NCBI GenBank assembly: GCA_026874595.1
Contig: CM049316.1
Coordinates: 56,677,676-56,741,675, forward strand
Length of the DNA: 64,000 nt
Source: Sipunculus nudus
Lineage: Eukaryota > Annelida > Sipuncula > Golfingiida > Sipunculidae
Direction of reading: 5' to 3'
Part shown: positions 1-19,383 of the stretch, one piece after another
Numbering within the stretch: the first letter of the stretch is position 1
Layout: every line of letters starts with the position of its first letter
Made by a program: the position numbers and the translations under genes
The notes under the pieces: generated by a model
Seen by the model: only the letters and a program-made list of their open reading frames with translations
The model's database searches: none
Told to the model about the DNA's origin: nothing

Positions 1-927
1 TTCCTATCAGACATCTGAATGTCAGGTTTCATATACACAATTCTGGGAATAATCATTACATAATGAGTCAGGAGTCAGGACAGGCTTAAAGTCCTAGTCC
101 TGGATTTAAGAGTAGAAGGTACTTGGTTCAAGAACCCTTCAGTGTCTCAACAGAACAAGAACACCACAAATGGTGTATAAAATGCCGTTGCATATCTTGT
201 GACCTCATTAAATAAGCACAAATTTTGCAGATAATTTAAATAAGTAGTTTTATAGTACTGTTTAACATTTCATGAAAATTTATCAAATTTCTGGTAGGTC
301 ATCAAAACACCACCAACGTCTGGTTACTTCTGACCTCATTAGATATGCATGGGTTTTGCCAGGAACAAAACTTAGGTGAGATATTATATTGATGAATATT
401 TTTGTTGAGTTTTATAAAAATCATTCATATTCCTGGCAAGTTATTGTTGCGACACCACATAGTAGTCTAGTCACCTCTTACCTCATTAAATATGTGTGAA
501 ATTTGTCTCACCCAGTATTGATAATCTATTGGTTAAAAGCTATGGAGAGTTTTTGTGAAAATAAAAATCAAAGGCCGTCAAGTTATTGCTGCAACATTAC
601 AAGTAACAGAAGAACACAGATGGAGTGTGGGTATGCCACAATGCATCCCGTCACAGACAGGCATATAAAAATGGGGAAATCTCAATAGAACCTCTCAAAT
701 TCACTCTATTTTCTCAATTGCAGGTAATGACTTGCAGATAATTCTTAAAAAAGAATAAAATATTATTATTATCATATGATTACTTACATCTTCGAACAAC
801 CAGAACTGTCATAAACAAGTCATGGACTTATCCTTTAAAATAAAACTGTAAAATTTTTAGAGCAAATTTCTTAAGTTTTATTGAGATTAGTGCCAGTCTT
901 GAATCAGACAGTTCAAGCATCACTCAC
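1..927. repeat. DUS2 intron at the left edge with a diverged tandem repeat
   Basis: No exon of DUS2 or another gene is recognisable here. A diverged tandem repeat covers about 195..615. The phrase tgacctcattaaataagca recurs as tgacctcattagatatgca (about 331) and ttacctcattaaatatgtg (about 479), a period of 130-150 bp, each followed by a TTTTG-type run and a GCAAG/GGTAG-CACCAC segment. Confidence 0.5.
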
Positions 928-10445
<9,518 letters not shown>

Positions 10446-10494
10446 TTATAAATTTATAATTATTGATATATATGTATATAATATATGTATAAAT

Positions 10495-10495
10495 A

Positions 10496-10570
<75 letters not shown>
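10495..10570. repeat. (TA)n microsatellite
   Basis: Nearly pure alternating TA interrupted by TATT/TTATA steps. It lies about 65 bp upstream (in transcript sense) of the DUS2 start-codon exon. The IYIYIY reading frame over it is an artefact. Confidence 0.95.
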
Positions 10571-10571
<1 letters not shown>

Positions 10572-10939
10572 GTCCATCTCTGGACCTTATGGTCCAGTAT
10601 TACCTATATATGTTGGATCTCCATCTGTCCAACAGATCAAACATGATGATATATTAATATCATTATATATACAGTATTTGTGATATTCTCTTTAATTCAG
10701 TAGTTTAATGACTAATGCAAACCATAATATCACATATGACTTAATGACATAATAGGCTACTGGAGTGGGGAGAAAGTTAGAACACAATTTGACACGACTA
10801 TACTATTACTATACTAGAATTACATGGCACTTGTGTTTAGCTGCATGTATTTTGTTTTTCCCACTTATTTTTACCTGCCTCTTACTTCTTCATTACATGT
10901 ATTCTAATCATCACATCGTCCGTCTCTATACGCACATAC

Positions 10940-11160
10940 CTCTTCAAAACAGTGCGTGAGTGCTTCTATAGTTGCTCCGGCAATACGACTTTCTTCAGAG
11001 AGAGGGAGAGACTGAGAAAGATCAGACGGACGGATGGAGAGAAAAAGAGGGGATTTTGAGTCTGACAATTTATTGTGGTCAGACACTGGTTGTAAACATA
11101 GCCACCGTTTGGAAGCTATCGCGATATCGTCCGTTGCTGATCGTTCATGAACATCAGTAT
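10940..11160 (-). promoter_or_regulatory. Putative DUS2 promoter and non-coding first exon
   Basis: On the minus strand TTTTGAAGAG is followed by GTATGT, a good donor ending at 10940. The start-codon exon has a possible acceptor about 7 bases before the ATG (TATCCAG). The stretch 11080..11160 is locally CpG-richer (GCGATATCGTCCG) than its surroundings, as a TSS region might be. No TATA box is assigned and the transcription start cannot be placed from sequence alone. Confidence 0.35.
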
Positions 11161-11299
11161 GACTGGATCAGTGACTTACTGTATCAGATCTGTAGGCCGT
11201 GGAAGCAGCAGTCGGATCTAGCTATCACAACAACATGCAACACGCACGTTTTGGCTAAGCGAGACTACGCTCGTTTATTTTTAGTCCGGTAGGTGGCGC

Positions 11300-12780
11300 T
11301 GAATCAATTCCACTTTGCCTCAGAACTACCAATGCGCTAAAACTTTATAACAATGTATTTAATTATTTTAATAGCCCGTCAATCTGTGTAGTTCAAAAGT
11401 ATGAGGACAGATTAAAGGTAGTGACCCTTGATATAAATTCATCTAAGAACATATGTCCTAATTTCTGTGTTGTATTTTTTATATTTTAAATGTAGCCCGT
11501 TTGTATAATTATCACAATTGAGTCTTAGGCAAATTTTTTTGAAGCACGAGAATCGAATATTTTTATATACTGCAGTATATTTTTATGTTCATTTGTATAA
11601 TAAGCCACGTTTACAAGTGTATCAAAGTTAAGCAAAAAATATTGCACGTATTGAAAACCTCGATCAAAATAGAGAAGAATTCAATGGACCGAGTTTAAAA
11701 ATACAACGCATTAAAATTAAGTAAGTTTTCAGTCATTTAATTTGAATATAATTGTTACTTATCCCTTCCATCCCTCCGTCTTATAATTTAATAAGAGTAG
11801 TTTTAAGAAGAGTTCATAAATGGATTTTATCCGTTCCTGTGCCTCATAGTACGAAGAAAACTAACCTAGATACATACGAGAGAAAACGTACAGAAAGTTA
11901 CGATTAAGATTCAAAATTATTAACTTATATTGACTTCAAATGGATTCGATGATATTTTTGAACTTAAATGGGTATACGTCGGCAAGTGAGACCCTTATCG
12001 GACAAGGAGGTGGGTGTTTCGGTTCAAATCTATATGAATATCTTAATTTTTTGCTCTAAGAAAAACCCTTTAGTTTTAGTTATTCCTTTTCATGATGTAC
12101 ACTTTACATGTCTAGGAAGTGAAGCCTATTAATCAAGTCCTGAATGCCCATTCAGATATATATGCCCAGTGCATGTAAGTCCATTACTGTAAATGGCCAA
12201 GCCAAAGAAAGAATTAACACACTGAACGTTATAATGATAAATAAAATCTTTTCGCAGATATGTACATTTGAGAAATAAAGAGATCACATAGTCCATGGAA
12301 AGAAGAAAATTGTTTTGTGGATTTATATTCCTCATATTTCCCCAATCAGTTTTAATGTGCCTCAAGTTATTAGTAATGCTCTTAAGTATGCCTCGATCAG
12401 GCTCTATACAAATGATTAATTAATGAAGGTATAATTCAAATTATATTTAACCTTGTGTTGTTCACGTATGCACCAATTCGAAAACTGGAGCGCAGGTTTT
12501 CCTGGGTGCTGGCAAAGGTGCATGTATTAATTCTCGACCTGCTAACTATGGAAAATAAATCGCCTTTTGTTCCGGGTGACTAGGTACATCCTTTTCATGC
12601 CAAAAACAAATTAATATTCTGTTCAGCCTTCGATACCTTGCTCTGTAGGCCTATATAGTTTTTAGTTCTATAGATAAAGAATTGTTAAAGTATTGCTTCG
12701 TGGAATATAGGGACACGCATCACAAGAAAATTTTCAGGGAAAAAGGTGGAATCTACGTTCTGTGAATAGGGTAATCAATT
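11300..12780. other. Spacer with no recognisable gene
   Basis: AT-rich intergenic sequence between the DUS2 5' region and the retrotransposon. I see no splice-consistent coding exons, RNA gene or clear repeat structure. Short reading frames (such as 12129..12365, minus) resemble no protein I know. Confidence 0.6.
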
Positions 12781-12785
12781 AAAAA

Positions 12786-12931
12786 AAACTGGTTCAGTTG
12801 ATCGGCAGACTGGGAGTGGCAGGCCAAAGACTGCAAGAACTGAGGCGAACTGAAGAGGACATTCTTTATCAAGAGGACAATCAGGGGTACACATGAGTCA
12901 CAGAGGAAAATTGCAAGTAACTTGGGGATAA
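12786..12931 (+). pseudogene. Tc1/mariner-like transposase fragment
   Basis: One frame reads SVDRQTGSGRPKTARTEAN, and after a stop and a frameshift another reads GTHESQRKIASNLGI. These match the conserved GSGRPRTARTEEN..GTHRSQRxIARELGI linker and helix-turn-helix region common in animal Tc1/mariner-superfamily transposases. The match stops at ATA, one base before the LTR begins at 12932, so the retrotransposon probably interrupted or replaced the rest. I did not find the downstream half after the retroelement. Confidence 0.7.
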
Positions 12932-13581
12932 TGTAACGGGGAGTGGAAAGTAAGACATGGCCGGTTTAGTCTGCCGGTACCTGTCAGACCTGCTTCCGCC
13001 TGTCATACGAGCTTCCGCTGGTCAGACGGTCTTCCGCCGGTTAGACAGCCTTCCGCCCGTCAAACGGGCTTCTGCCAGAACATCTATGAAAGGGGGCGTT
13101 CGCCAGTTTCTGGGTCAGATCGTCTCGACAGCTCAACGTGTGCCCATCGCCCAGACAGCTCGATCCAACACAGCGAGGCAACAGTGATCAGCGTCTGACC
13201 TTCTCATTAAGTGCGGCGAGATCTCCTGACCAGTCAACTAAAAATTGTGTAATTCTGGGTACTCTGTGTTCAGCTTTACGATATTTCTGGCGATATTTAA
13301 ATTTTTTTAATCTTTAGGAAATCATCTTTAGCATCTTTAGCGGTTTCTGTAAATTATCGGATTTGTATTTAAATACTATATTGTGGAACCATCCTGCATT
13401 ATTTGAAATTGCTATCGTAATTGTTATCGTAAATTGTTGTTTGAATAGGTAGTGTTTAAGTTTATCTGAATCTTTTATAAATTTTCTTCCAGTAGTGAGG
13501 TATGTGAGCAAGTGGTGAGTGATCAGCATGAACTTTTACTTGAATACGACCTCTGACCTTTAAGGTCACTGCTACGTTACA
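12932..13581 (+). repeat. 5' LTR of a Ty3/gypsy-type retrotransposon
   Basis: Starts TGTAACG and ends CGTTACA, a perfect 7-bp inverted terminal pair with the canonical TG..CA ends. It is followed at once by a TGGCGGCAGC-type primer-binding region. The 650-bp length fits gypsy LTRs. A matching 3' LTR could not be found by eye downstream of 17600. Confidence 0.8.
12968..13077 (+). repeat. GC-rich minisatellite inside the LTR
   Basis: About five units near 19 bp with consensus CTTCCGCCGGTCAGACGG, markedly richer in GC than the flanks. It lies in the first fifth of the LTR, where U3 regulatory sequence is expected. The frame at 12957..13187 arises from this repeat and is not a gene. Confidence 0.7.
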
Positions 13582-13600
13582 AGTGGCGGCAGCACTTCGA
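13582..13600 (+). other. Putative retrotransposon primer-binding site
   Basis: AGTGGCGGCAGCACTTCGA directly follows the LTR terminus. The TGGCGGCAGC type next to a CGTTACA LTR end is the expected place and form for minus-strand priming. Which tRNA it pairs with was not determined. Confidence 0.5.
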
Positions 13601-13979
13601 TCCTAGGCTATTACAGTTCTGAAGTGAATAAATGTCTAACAGTAGTCAATATTTTTCATACTTCTTGAATTCATGCCGCATCATATTTTCCCAACAAGCT
13701 TTCTTAATTGTAGTGTAACTACTTGAAAATATTATAACTAGGTCTCATATTTGACACCAGGTGTCACTGCTGCATGTACAGAACATTAGTTGACAGGTGA
13801 AACTGTTTGCAACAATTTAATATTACATTTATCCAATTATACAAATTGAACAACAGAAAGTTCAGTTGGGTGTTCAAACTGCATACAACTTTAAAACATC
13901 CCAGAATATCCCAAGAATATCTGAACCAGGTTTAAACAATTAAACGCCACTGCTCACCAATGAAAGTGATCGAGATATC

Positions 13980-14348
13980 ATGGCCAGCAATCAACATCAG
14001 CCTAAAACACAGCAACTAAGCAGTGATTACAACCAGCTTTCTTCAAATATTGATGGCACTGATCCCATCTGTGACATAGATGGCCCCCTGCTAGTTGACG
14101 CACCTCTTCATGCATGGGGCTCACTGACATCGTTTGACCTGGGCGGTATGATAAGTTTACTTAAAGATATTCAAGCTTCAATGGATCAGCAATCACGCGA
14201 ATTGCAAGAGATGTATATTCAGCACAAGCAACAGGTAGAGATGCAACAAATTCAAGCTGTTCAACATCATGACTTCGCTGGATTAGTCGATCTAGTCAAC
14301 AATCAATTACATATCTGCAACAGCAAATGGATTGAGGATAAAAGGTGA
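13980..14348 (+). pseudogene. Gag-like N-terminal remnant
   Basis: A 122-residue frame beginning MASNQHQPKTQQ. Its middle contains SLLKDIQASMDQQSRELQEM, a Gln/Met-rich, probably coiled-coil stretch typical of gag N-terminal regions that precede the capsid domain. It stops before any capsid or zinc-knuckle sequence. It is placed as gag only by position after the LTR and primer site, and by composition. Confidence 0.5.
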
Positions 14349-15154
14349 CCAACCCCCTTGTGGTGGAAATACGCCAATGGCATCAAATTACCATGCGATG
14401 CAGCATATGAATCGGCGCTCAGCTGCCTAAGCCCAACGTCACTGCACCCACCGCACTGCCATCTACGTCAACACCTGTGTGTCAACTTCAAGCAAACGTG
14501 ACTGACGGATTGTTATCATCATGCACAACTTCACAGAGGAGAAAATTTCCACCACTGCCGAAACTCAAAAGGTTTTGTGCAACGAGAGACTCCAATTCTA
14601 GACCGGGTCCCGAAGAAGTCAAATTATTTTCACCGCTTAGACATACCAGATACAATGAAGTGCGTTTTCGGGAGAAAAGTCAGTGTGATGAGATACATCC
14701 AGCACATGTGGTATATTAGCTCCACCCAACATTACATACATCCGTGTTTCACAACTGCTGGTCATTCTCAAGCTGCACCATCAAGTTTCACGCAAGCATT
14801 AAAATTACCCATGCCATCCCATGGTTTCAGATCATCACCTGCTGTGAGTTATAATGGTTTAGGAGTTCGTCAGGACAGTTATCTTCATAACATTAATTGT
14901 TCACCAGCACAATTTGAATCGCTCCATGGAAGACCTGCACTGTCCACAGTAATGAAATTACGGAGCGGAGACTCAATTTGGTGCAACTACCAAAGGTTCG
15001 ACCGATGTCAGTCAACCTGATCCTACACATGTTAATCCTACACAATACTTTAAAATGCCAGAAGATGTACGTCCCCCTCTCAAGGACACTAAAATCCAAA
15101 TTAGAAGGGGTGATGGAGAATCGTCGAGTCATTTGCAATTGGTGAAGTGGACCT

Positions 15155-15315
15155 TCCTGTGAAAATTGCACAGCGTGTGTTAATCCATCAAGTGATAGTT
15201 GCAGAAGTGGAAGCGGATGGAGTAATAGGCTTCGAATTTCTTAAACAGCATGGTTTCAGCATTTATATTCAAATTGGTTGTATGCGGGTTGGGGACAATG
15301 ATATTGTCATGTAAA
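15155..15315 (+). pseudogene. Aspartic protease remnant of the retrotransposon
   Basis: The frame reads EVEADGVIGFEFLKQHG followed by IGCMRVGD. This matches the C-terminal half of retropepsins, where an ILG/VIG-x-D/E-FL motif follows the last beta strands. The catalytic DTG half is not recognisable upstream. Stops flank it on both sides. Confidence 0.6.
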
Positions 15316-15484
15316 CAGGGGAGAGAAGGGTTCACAATTTCCCTACGTGAGAAGATGACCATCCAAGCCTTAGTGAAATCTTTGTAGTAGGATACATAAA
15401 CGACCCAAAAGACTGCTGTCTTTTGCTGTCGTAGTACCTAATGAAAGATTTCAAGGTGATAATGGAATTCTCGTAGCTAAGATA

Positions 15485-16700
15485 GTGGTAAACCCCAAGA
15501 AAGACTGCATTCCATTGCGATTCACTAATCTCAGCGACTTACCTTTTCAACTTGAGAAAAATGACATGGCTGTTCATGGACATCATCTGGCCCAGGTCAC
15601 TGATATTTCAACTGAACCTGAGAGTGAAAATTCCTTCACCTTTGTGCAGGTCCCTGGACACCTTACAACACTTTGGGAAGAATATTCATCCGAACTAGAG
15701 GAAGAACAACGCCAAGCTGCTCTACAGATGCTCTGCACGGTTCAACATGTGTTTGCTAAGGACAAAGGTGATCTTGGTAGAACTGATCTGATCTAGCACA
15801 GCATCAGCACTGCATGGAGACGCCCAACCTATAAACAGGCAGCACGGCGACTTCCATTAAAAAGAAGGGATAGTTTATCCAGGATATTCAGCGGATGCCC
15901 AAGCAGAAGGTCATCGAGCATTCAAATAGCCCCTGAGCAGCCCTATTGTGCTGGTCAGAAAGAAAGATGGGTCAACACGTTTTTGTGTGGGTACAGGAAA
16001 TTAAAAATGTAACGCTCAGAGGCAGTTATCCACTTCCCTAGACGCCGTTGGTAGAGCCAAGTAGTTTTCCACACTCGAGCTTGCCAGTGCCTACTGACAA
16101 GAGGTTATGAAACTGAAAATGTTTAGAAGATAGCTTTTGCCACAGTCACAGGATTTTATCAGTTCAAAACAATGCCACTCGGTCTGTGCAATGCACCAGC
16201 GACATTTGAACGCCTGACAGAATGCGTTCTGGCAGTCTTACTATGGCATACATGTCTACTCTTAATAGACGATGTCATAATCTTCAGTCCTGAGTTCAAC
16301 AGTCACCTTGGGAGACTTTAAGAGGTCATCTGTAGGATCGGCAAAGCTTAACTTAAGCTGGCACCGAAAAAAAGTCACTTATTCAAGAAAAAGATTGAAT
16401 ACCTGGGACATATTGTTTCTGCAGAAGGAATTGCGACTAATCCTGAGAAACTTTCCACTATGAGATATTGGCCCATCCCCAGCAGCGTCACCGAGCTAAA
16501 GAGCTTCTTGGGCTTCTGTTCCTATTACAGAAGGTTTGTCAAGAACTTTGCAACTATAGCCAGTATTATACATACTATTTTGAAACATCAAACCTCTTGC
16601 TACTGGAATGATGCCTGCCAAGAAGCAATCTGTAGACTCAAGAATGCCTTATTGTCAGCTCCCATACTCACCCCACTGGCACTAACATTTTCATTCTAGA
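15485..16700 (+). pseudogene. Reverse transcriptase remnant
   Basis: Recognisable blocks in order: the pre-RT linker HVFAKDKGDLGRTDLI, the S-P-IVLVRKKDGSTRFCV-type block (about 15940-15990, frameshifted), a YPLP block near 16030, GFYQFKTMPLGLCNAPATFE (about 16150-16210), the polymerase box reading LIDD in place of YLDD (about 16265-16276), EYLGHIVSAEGI (about 16400), and the FLGFCSYYRRFVKNFA thumb/connection motif (about 16505-16555). Multiple stops and frameshifts make it non-functional; the altered tyrosine of YxDD is further decay. Confidence 0.85.
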
Positions 16701-17115
16701 CACGGATGCTAGCCATACAGGTATTGATGCTGTACTATCATAAGTCCAAGACGTTTACGAGAGAGTCATCGCCTATTACAGTAAGTCCTTTTCAGCAAGT
16801 GAGAAAAACTACTGTGTAACAAAGAAAGAACTGCCGGCAATAATCAAAGCGGTCCGCCACATTCATCACTACCTGTATGGTCGTTAATTTCTAGTGAGAA
16901 CCGATCACGGTGTTCTATCTTGGCTTTTTAATTTCAAGGAGCCAAAAGGCCAACTCGCTAGATGGTTTCAACAACTTGGTTGTTACGAATTTCACATTCA
17001 ACCTAGAGCAGAGCAGGGTCATAGCAAAAAAATTATATCGAGACGCCCATGCTCTACTTCTCTTTGTTATCACTGTGACGGCTATGAAAAGCGGAAAACA
17101 ACAGAGAGAGTTTAA
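16700..17115 (+). pseudogene. RNase H remnant and finger-like segment
   Basis: TDASHTGIDAVLSQ carries the first catalytic Asp. YYSKSFSASEKNYCVTKKEL carries the conserved Glu. VRTDHGVLSWLFNF carries a later Asp-His, followed by QLARWFQQLGCYEF. This is the typical Ty3/gypsy RNase H series. CYHCDGYEKR further on is a Cys-x2-Cys segment usually found between RNase H and integrase. A stop codon (CAA to TAA type) splits it near 16886. Confidence 0.8.
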
Positions 17116-17319
17116 CTCCGGTCAACTGATACCCCGCAGTTCTGTACAATGTAAGGCATGCCTTCAACTGCAGTTTCCTTGCTCGCCGACAGATCTTCAG
17201 TAGAGATTCAGCAACTCCAGCTTGTGGAGCCAGCTATTAACCCAGTTTTTCTGTGGAAAGAAGAGAGAGAGAGACCAACGCACTTCTTTCCAAAGAAGTC
17301 TAGCATTTTTCTCTATGCT

Positions 17320-17600
17320 AAGCTACACCACATACACGAATTGGCTCGTGAAAAACTTATTGCAGCTAGTGACATGAAGAAAAGTACTATGGCCAGGGGG
17401 AACATAGAGAGGACTATCAGCCAGGTCAAGCAGTCATGATACGGTATACCTTATAGGCGCCGTAGAGGTTATTCACCCAAGCATCAGAAGCGATGGGACG
17501 GCCCTTATCTGGTGCTGCGGCTAATCAGGGATTTTATACAGGAAGTCAGAAGACTCACCGAAGTAAACCGTTTACCATCCATCATGACAGGATAAAGCCT
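17320..17600 (+). pseudogene. Integrase C-terminal remnant
   Basis: The frame LHHIHELAREKLIAASDMKK is typical of the helix after the integrase core. After a frameshift the region RRGYSPKHQKRWDGPYLVLR matches the conserved K-x-W-x-GPY/F motif of gypsy integrase C-termini. The HHCC zinc finger and DDE catalytic core that should precede it are deleted. Confidence 0.75.
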
Positions 17601-17649
17601 TATCATGGCACGTATGACAATTGGCTTGAACAACTGACAATGGCAACTG

Positions 17650-19190
17650 CAAAAGTATAATTATATACATGTATTTATTTTTATATTTTTGTTCTCTGAG
17701 CAACAATAAAGGGTCATTGTTTTGTTTTCAACTTATTATTGAAGTGACATGTTTTTATAAATCATTGTCCTCTGCTGTTTTACACAATGCTGATGCTTTC
17801 TTTCGTATCAATATGTATTGAAGTATAATAAGAAAAATTTCTATACAATTGATTAATATTATGCATTAAATACATAGACCTATATGAACTCTCTATATTA
17901 AATTTATAACATACGATTCATAAGTTTTTCTTAATTTTCAAATCACACTTAAACCACTACATTACTTACATTCAACCAATGTCAAATCGCATCCTTCCCT
18001 GCCCAGCAAATTCTTAAATTCAAGTCAGCTCGCCCCACGCTGCACAATTTGCATGGCCTATATTCTAACCACCCTGCCCCACAAGGTAACAGTAAATGTT
18101 TTATTGTTGTCACGAAAATCAAACCCAGATTTTGCGATTCACGTGTAGTATTATAATATCACATTTATTGCACAGTTTACTGCGTCTGTTAAGGCCTTTA
18201 TCCGGGTTTGTTAAATATTTGAACAAATATATGTAATAAAAAAATATATTTAATAAAAACAGTAAAATTCTTCAATTTAAATTTATTTTTAATGATACTT
18301 AAATAAATGGACTGAACGGCTTGCACCGGTTCACCTAAACTGCTCCGAACCATGCATCCACAGCTTGCAATTGACTGGACCAGGACCGGACCGCTTATGT
18401 TATGGACCAGGGGACGGTAAGGTCCCCACCTGTAGACAACAGTTTCAATATCAATCATTAAATTTGTTTTAGGTAACATATTTACATATACTTCTTTACA
18501 CTTTGAGTCCTTACCACATGAGGAATGATTTAGGGGGATCGATTAAGTACGTAGCATCGCTGGCAAAAATCTCCTTGAAAAATATCAGCCCAAAAATCAT
18601 TTACGTTTAATACTAGGTCCATGAGGTATATACATGTATCATTTTAAACTTTTGTGATATTCTTTCTGATGGTGTATGTATATATGAAATTAACATTTAT
18701 TTCTTATGAAATTTTAACAAATCTGAAAACTAGATTTGAAGTGATGATTCGATCCTTTCGCTGTATTATGTTAACACACATGTACTTTAGTTTAGAATTC
18801 TTTCAATTAATGTTCAAAAATTATATTTAATATACCGCATGGAATTTGAAACAATCTTTTCAGTAAATAAACATACTTATTCTTATGTTATGCTTTTATA
18901 ATACTTTAAATTAACAATTAACCAGCTCTGAATAAATAAATATCCAAATGTACATAGTTTCTACCAAAATGTACACCACAATGCCCATTGCATGCAATAT
19001 GTTTTTCATCACAATGTTATGTAATTAATACTTTCAAAATACAATAAAAAAATTTAAAAAAGAAGTTGGTTAGACAGGAATAAAAGAAAAGTATTACATT
19101 ATATTATACGAAAGAAATCTGCTTTTGTGATAGCTTCAGTTGGATAACTGTTACACATAAATTGAGTGTGATGAATTTTTTTTTATTTTT
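17650..19190. other. Spacer upstream of SACM1L with no recognised gene
   Basis: AT-rich sequence between the retroelement and the SACM1L 5' region. I see no exons and no clear repeats. The 93-residue minus-strand frame at 18198..18479 resembles nothing known to me. Confidence 0.55.
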
Positions 19191-19199
19191 CTTTTAAGA

Positions 19200-19383
19200 G
19201 TTTATAAGCAACTTTAACCCAAATCTCTTACGTGGCCTGAAGCTGCGTCTCCCTGGCGAAGCCGCCGCAAATGGGCCCTGAGGGCAGTTTACACCGTACC
19301 AATCTTACTGCTGTGATGGCTGGTATGACGATTCTTTACGGTAATCGAATGAAGGTTAAGGTCATGTCGTGTCAGCAGGAACC
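19200..19383 (+). promoter_or_regulatory. Putative SACM1L promoter and 5' UTR
   Basis: GC-richer stretch (GGCGAAGCCGCCGCAAATGG, about 19255-19275) immediately before the start codon. The start context is AACCATGG, with A at -3 context and G at +4. A TTTATAAG at about 19200 could be a TATA-like box but is not decisive. No upstream splice acceptor was needed to explain the start. Confidence 0.45.

Larger units (their letters stand above)
12932..17640 (+). mobile_element. Decayed Ty3/gypsy-type LTR retrotransposon lacking its 3' LTR
   Basis: Order from the sequence: 5' LTR (12932-13581), gag-like frame (13980-14348), unassigned decayed stretch, aspartic-protease remnant (about 15155-15315), reverse transcriptase (15485-16700), RNase H (about 16700-17000), a zinc-finger-like CYHCDGYE (about 17065) and an integrase C-terminal tail (about 17320-17600). 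The protease-RT-RNase H-integrase order is that of Ty3/gypsy. Several stops and frameshifts, a largely missing integrase core (between about 17215 and 17320) and no 3' LTR show it is dead. It sits between DUS2 and SACM1L. Confidence 0.85.

Noticed and set aside
16007..16020. TGTAACG as a possible second LTR start
   Set aside because: It lies in the reverse transcriptase coding remnant and the following bases do not match the LTR.
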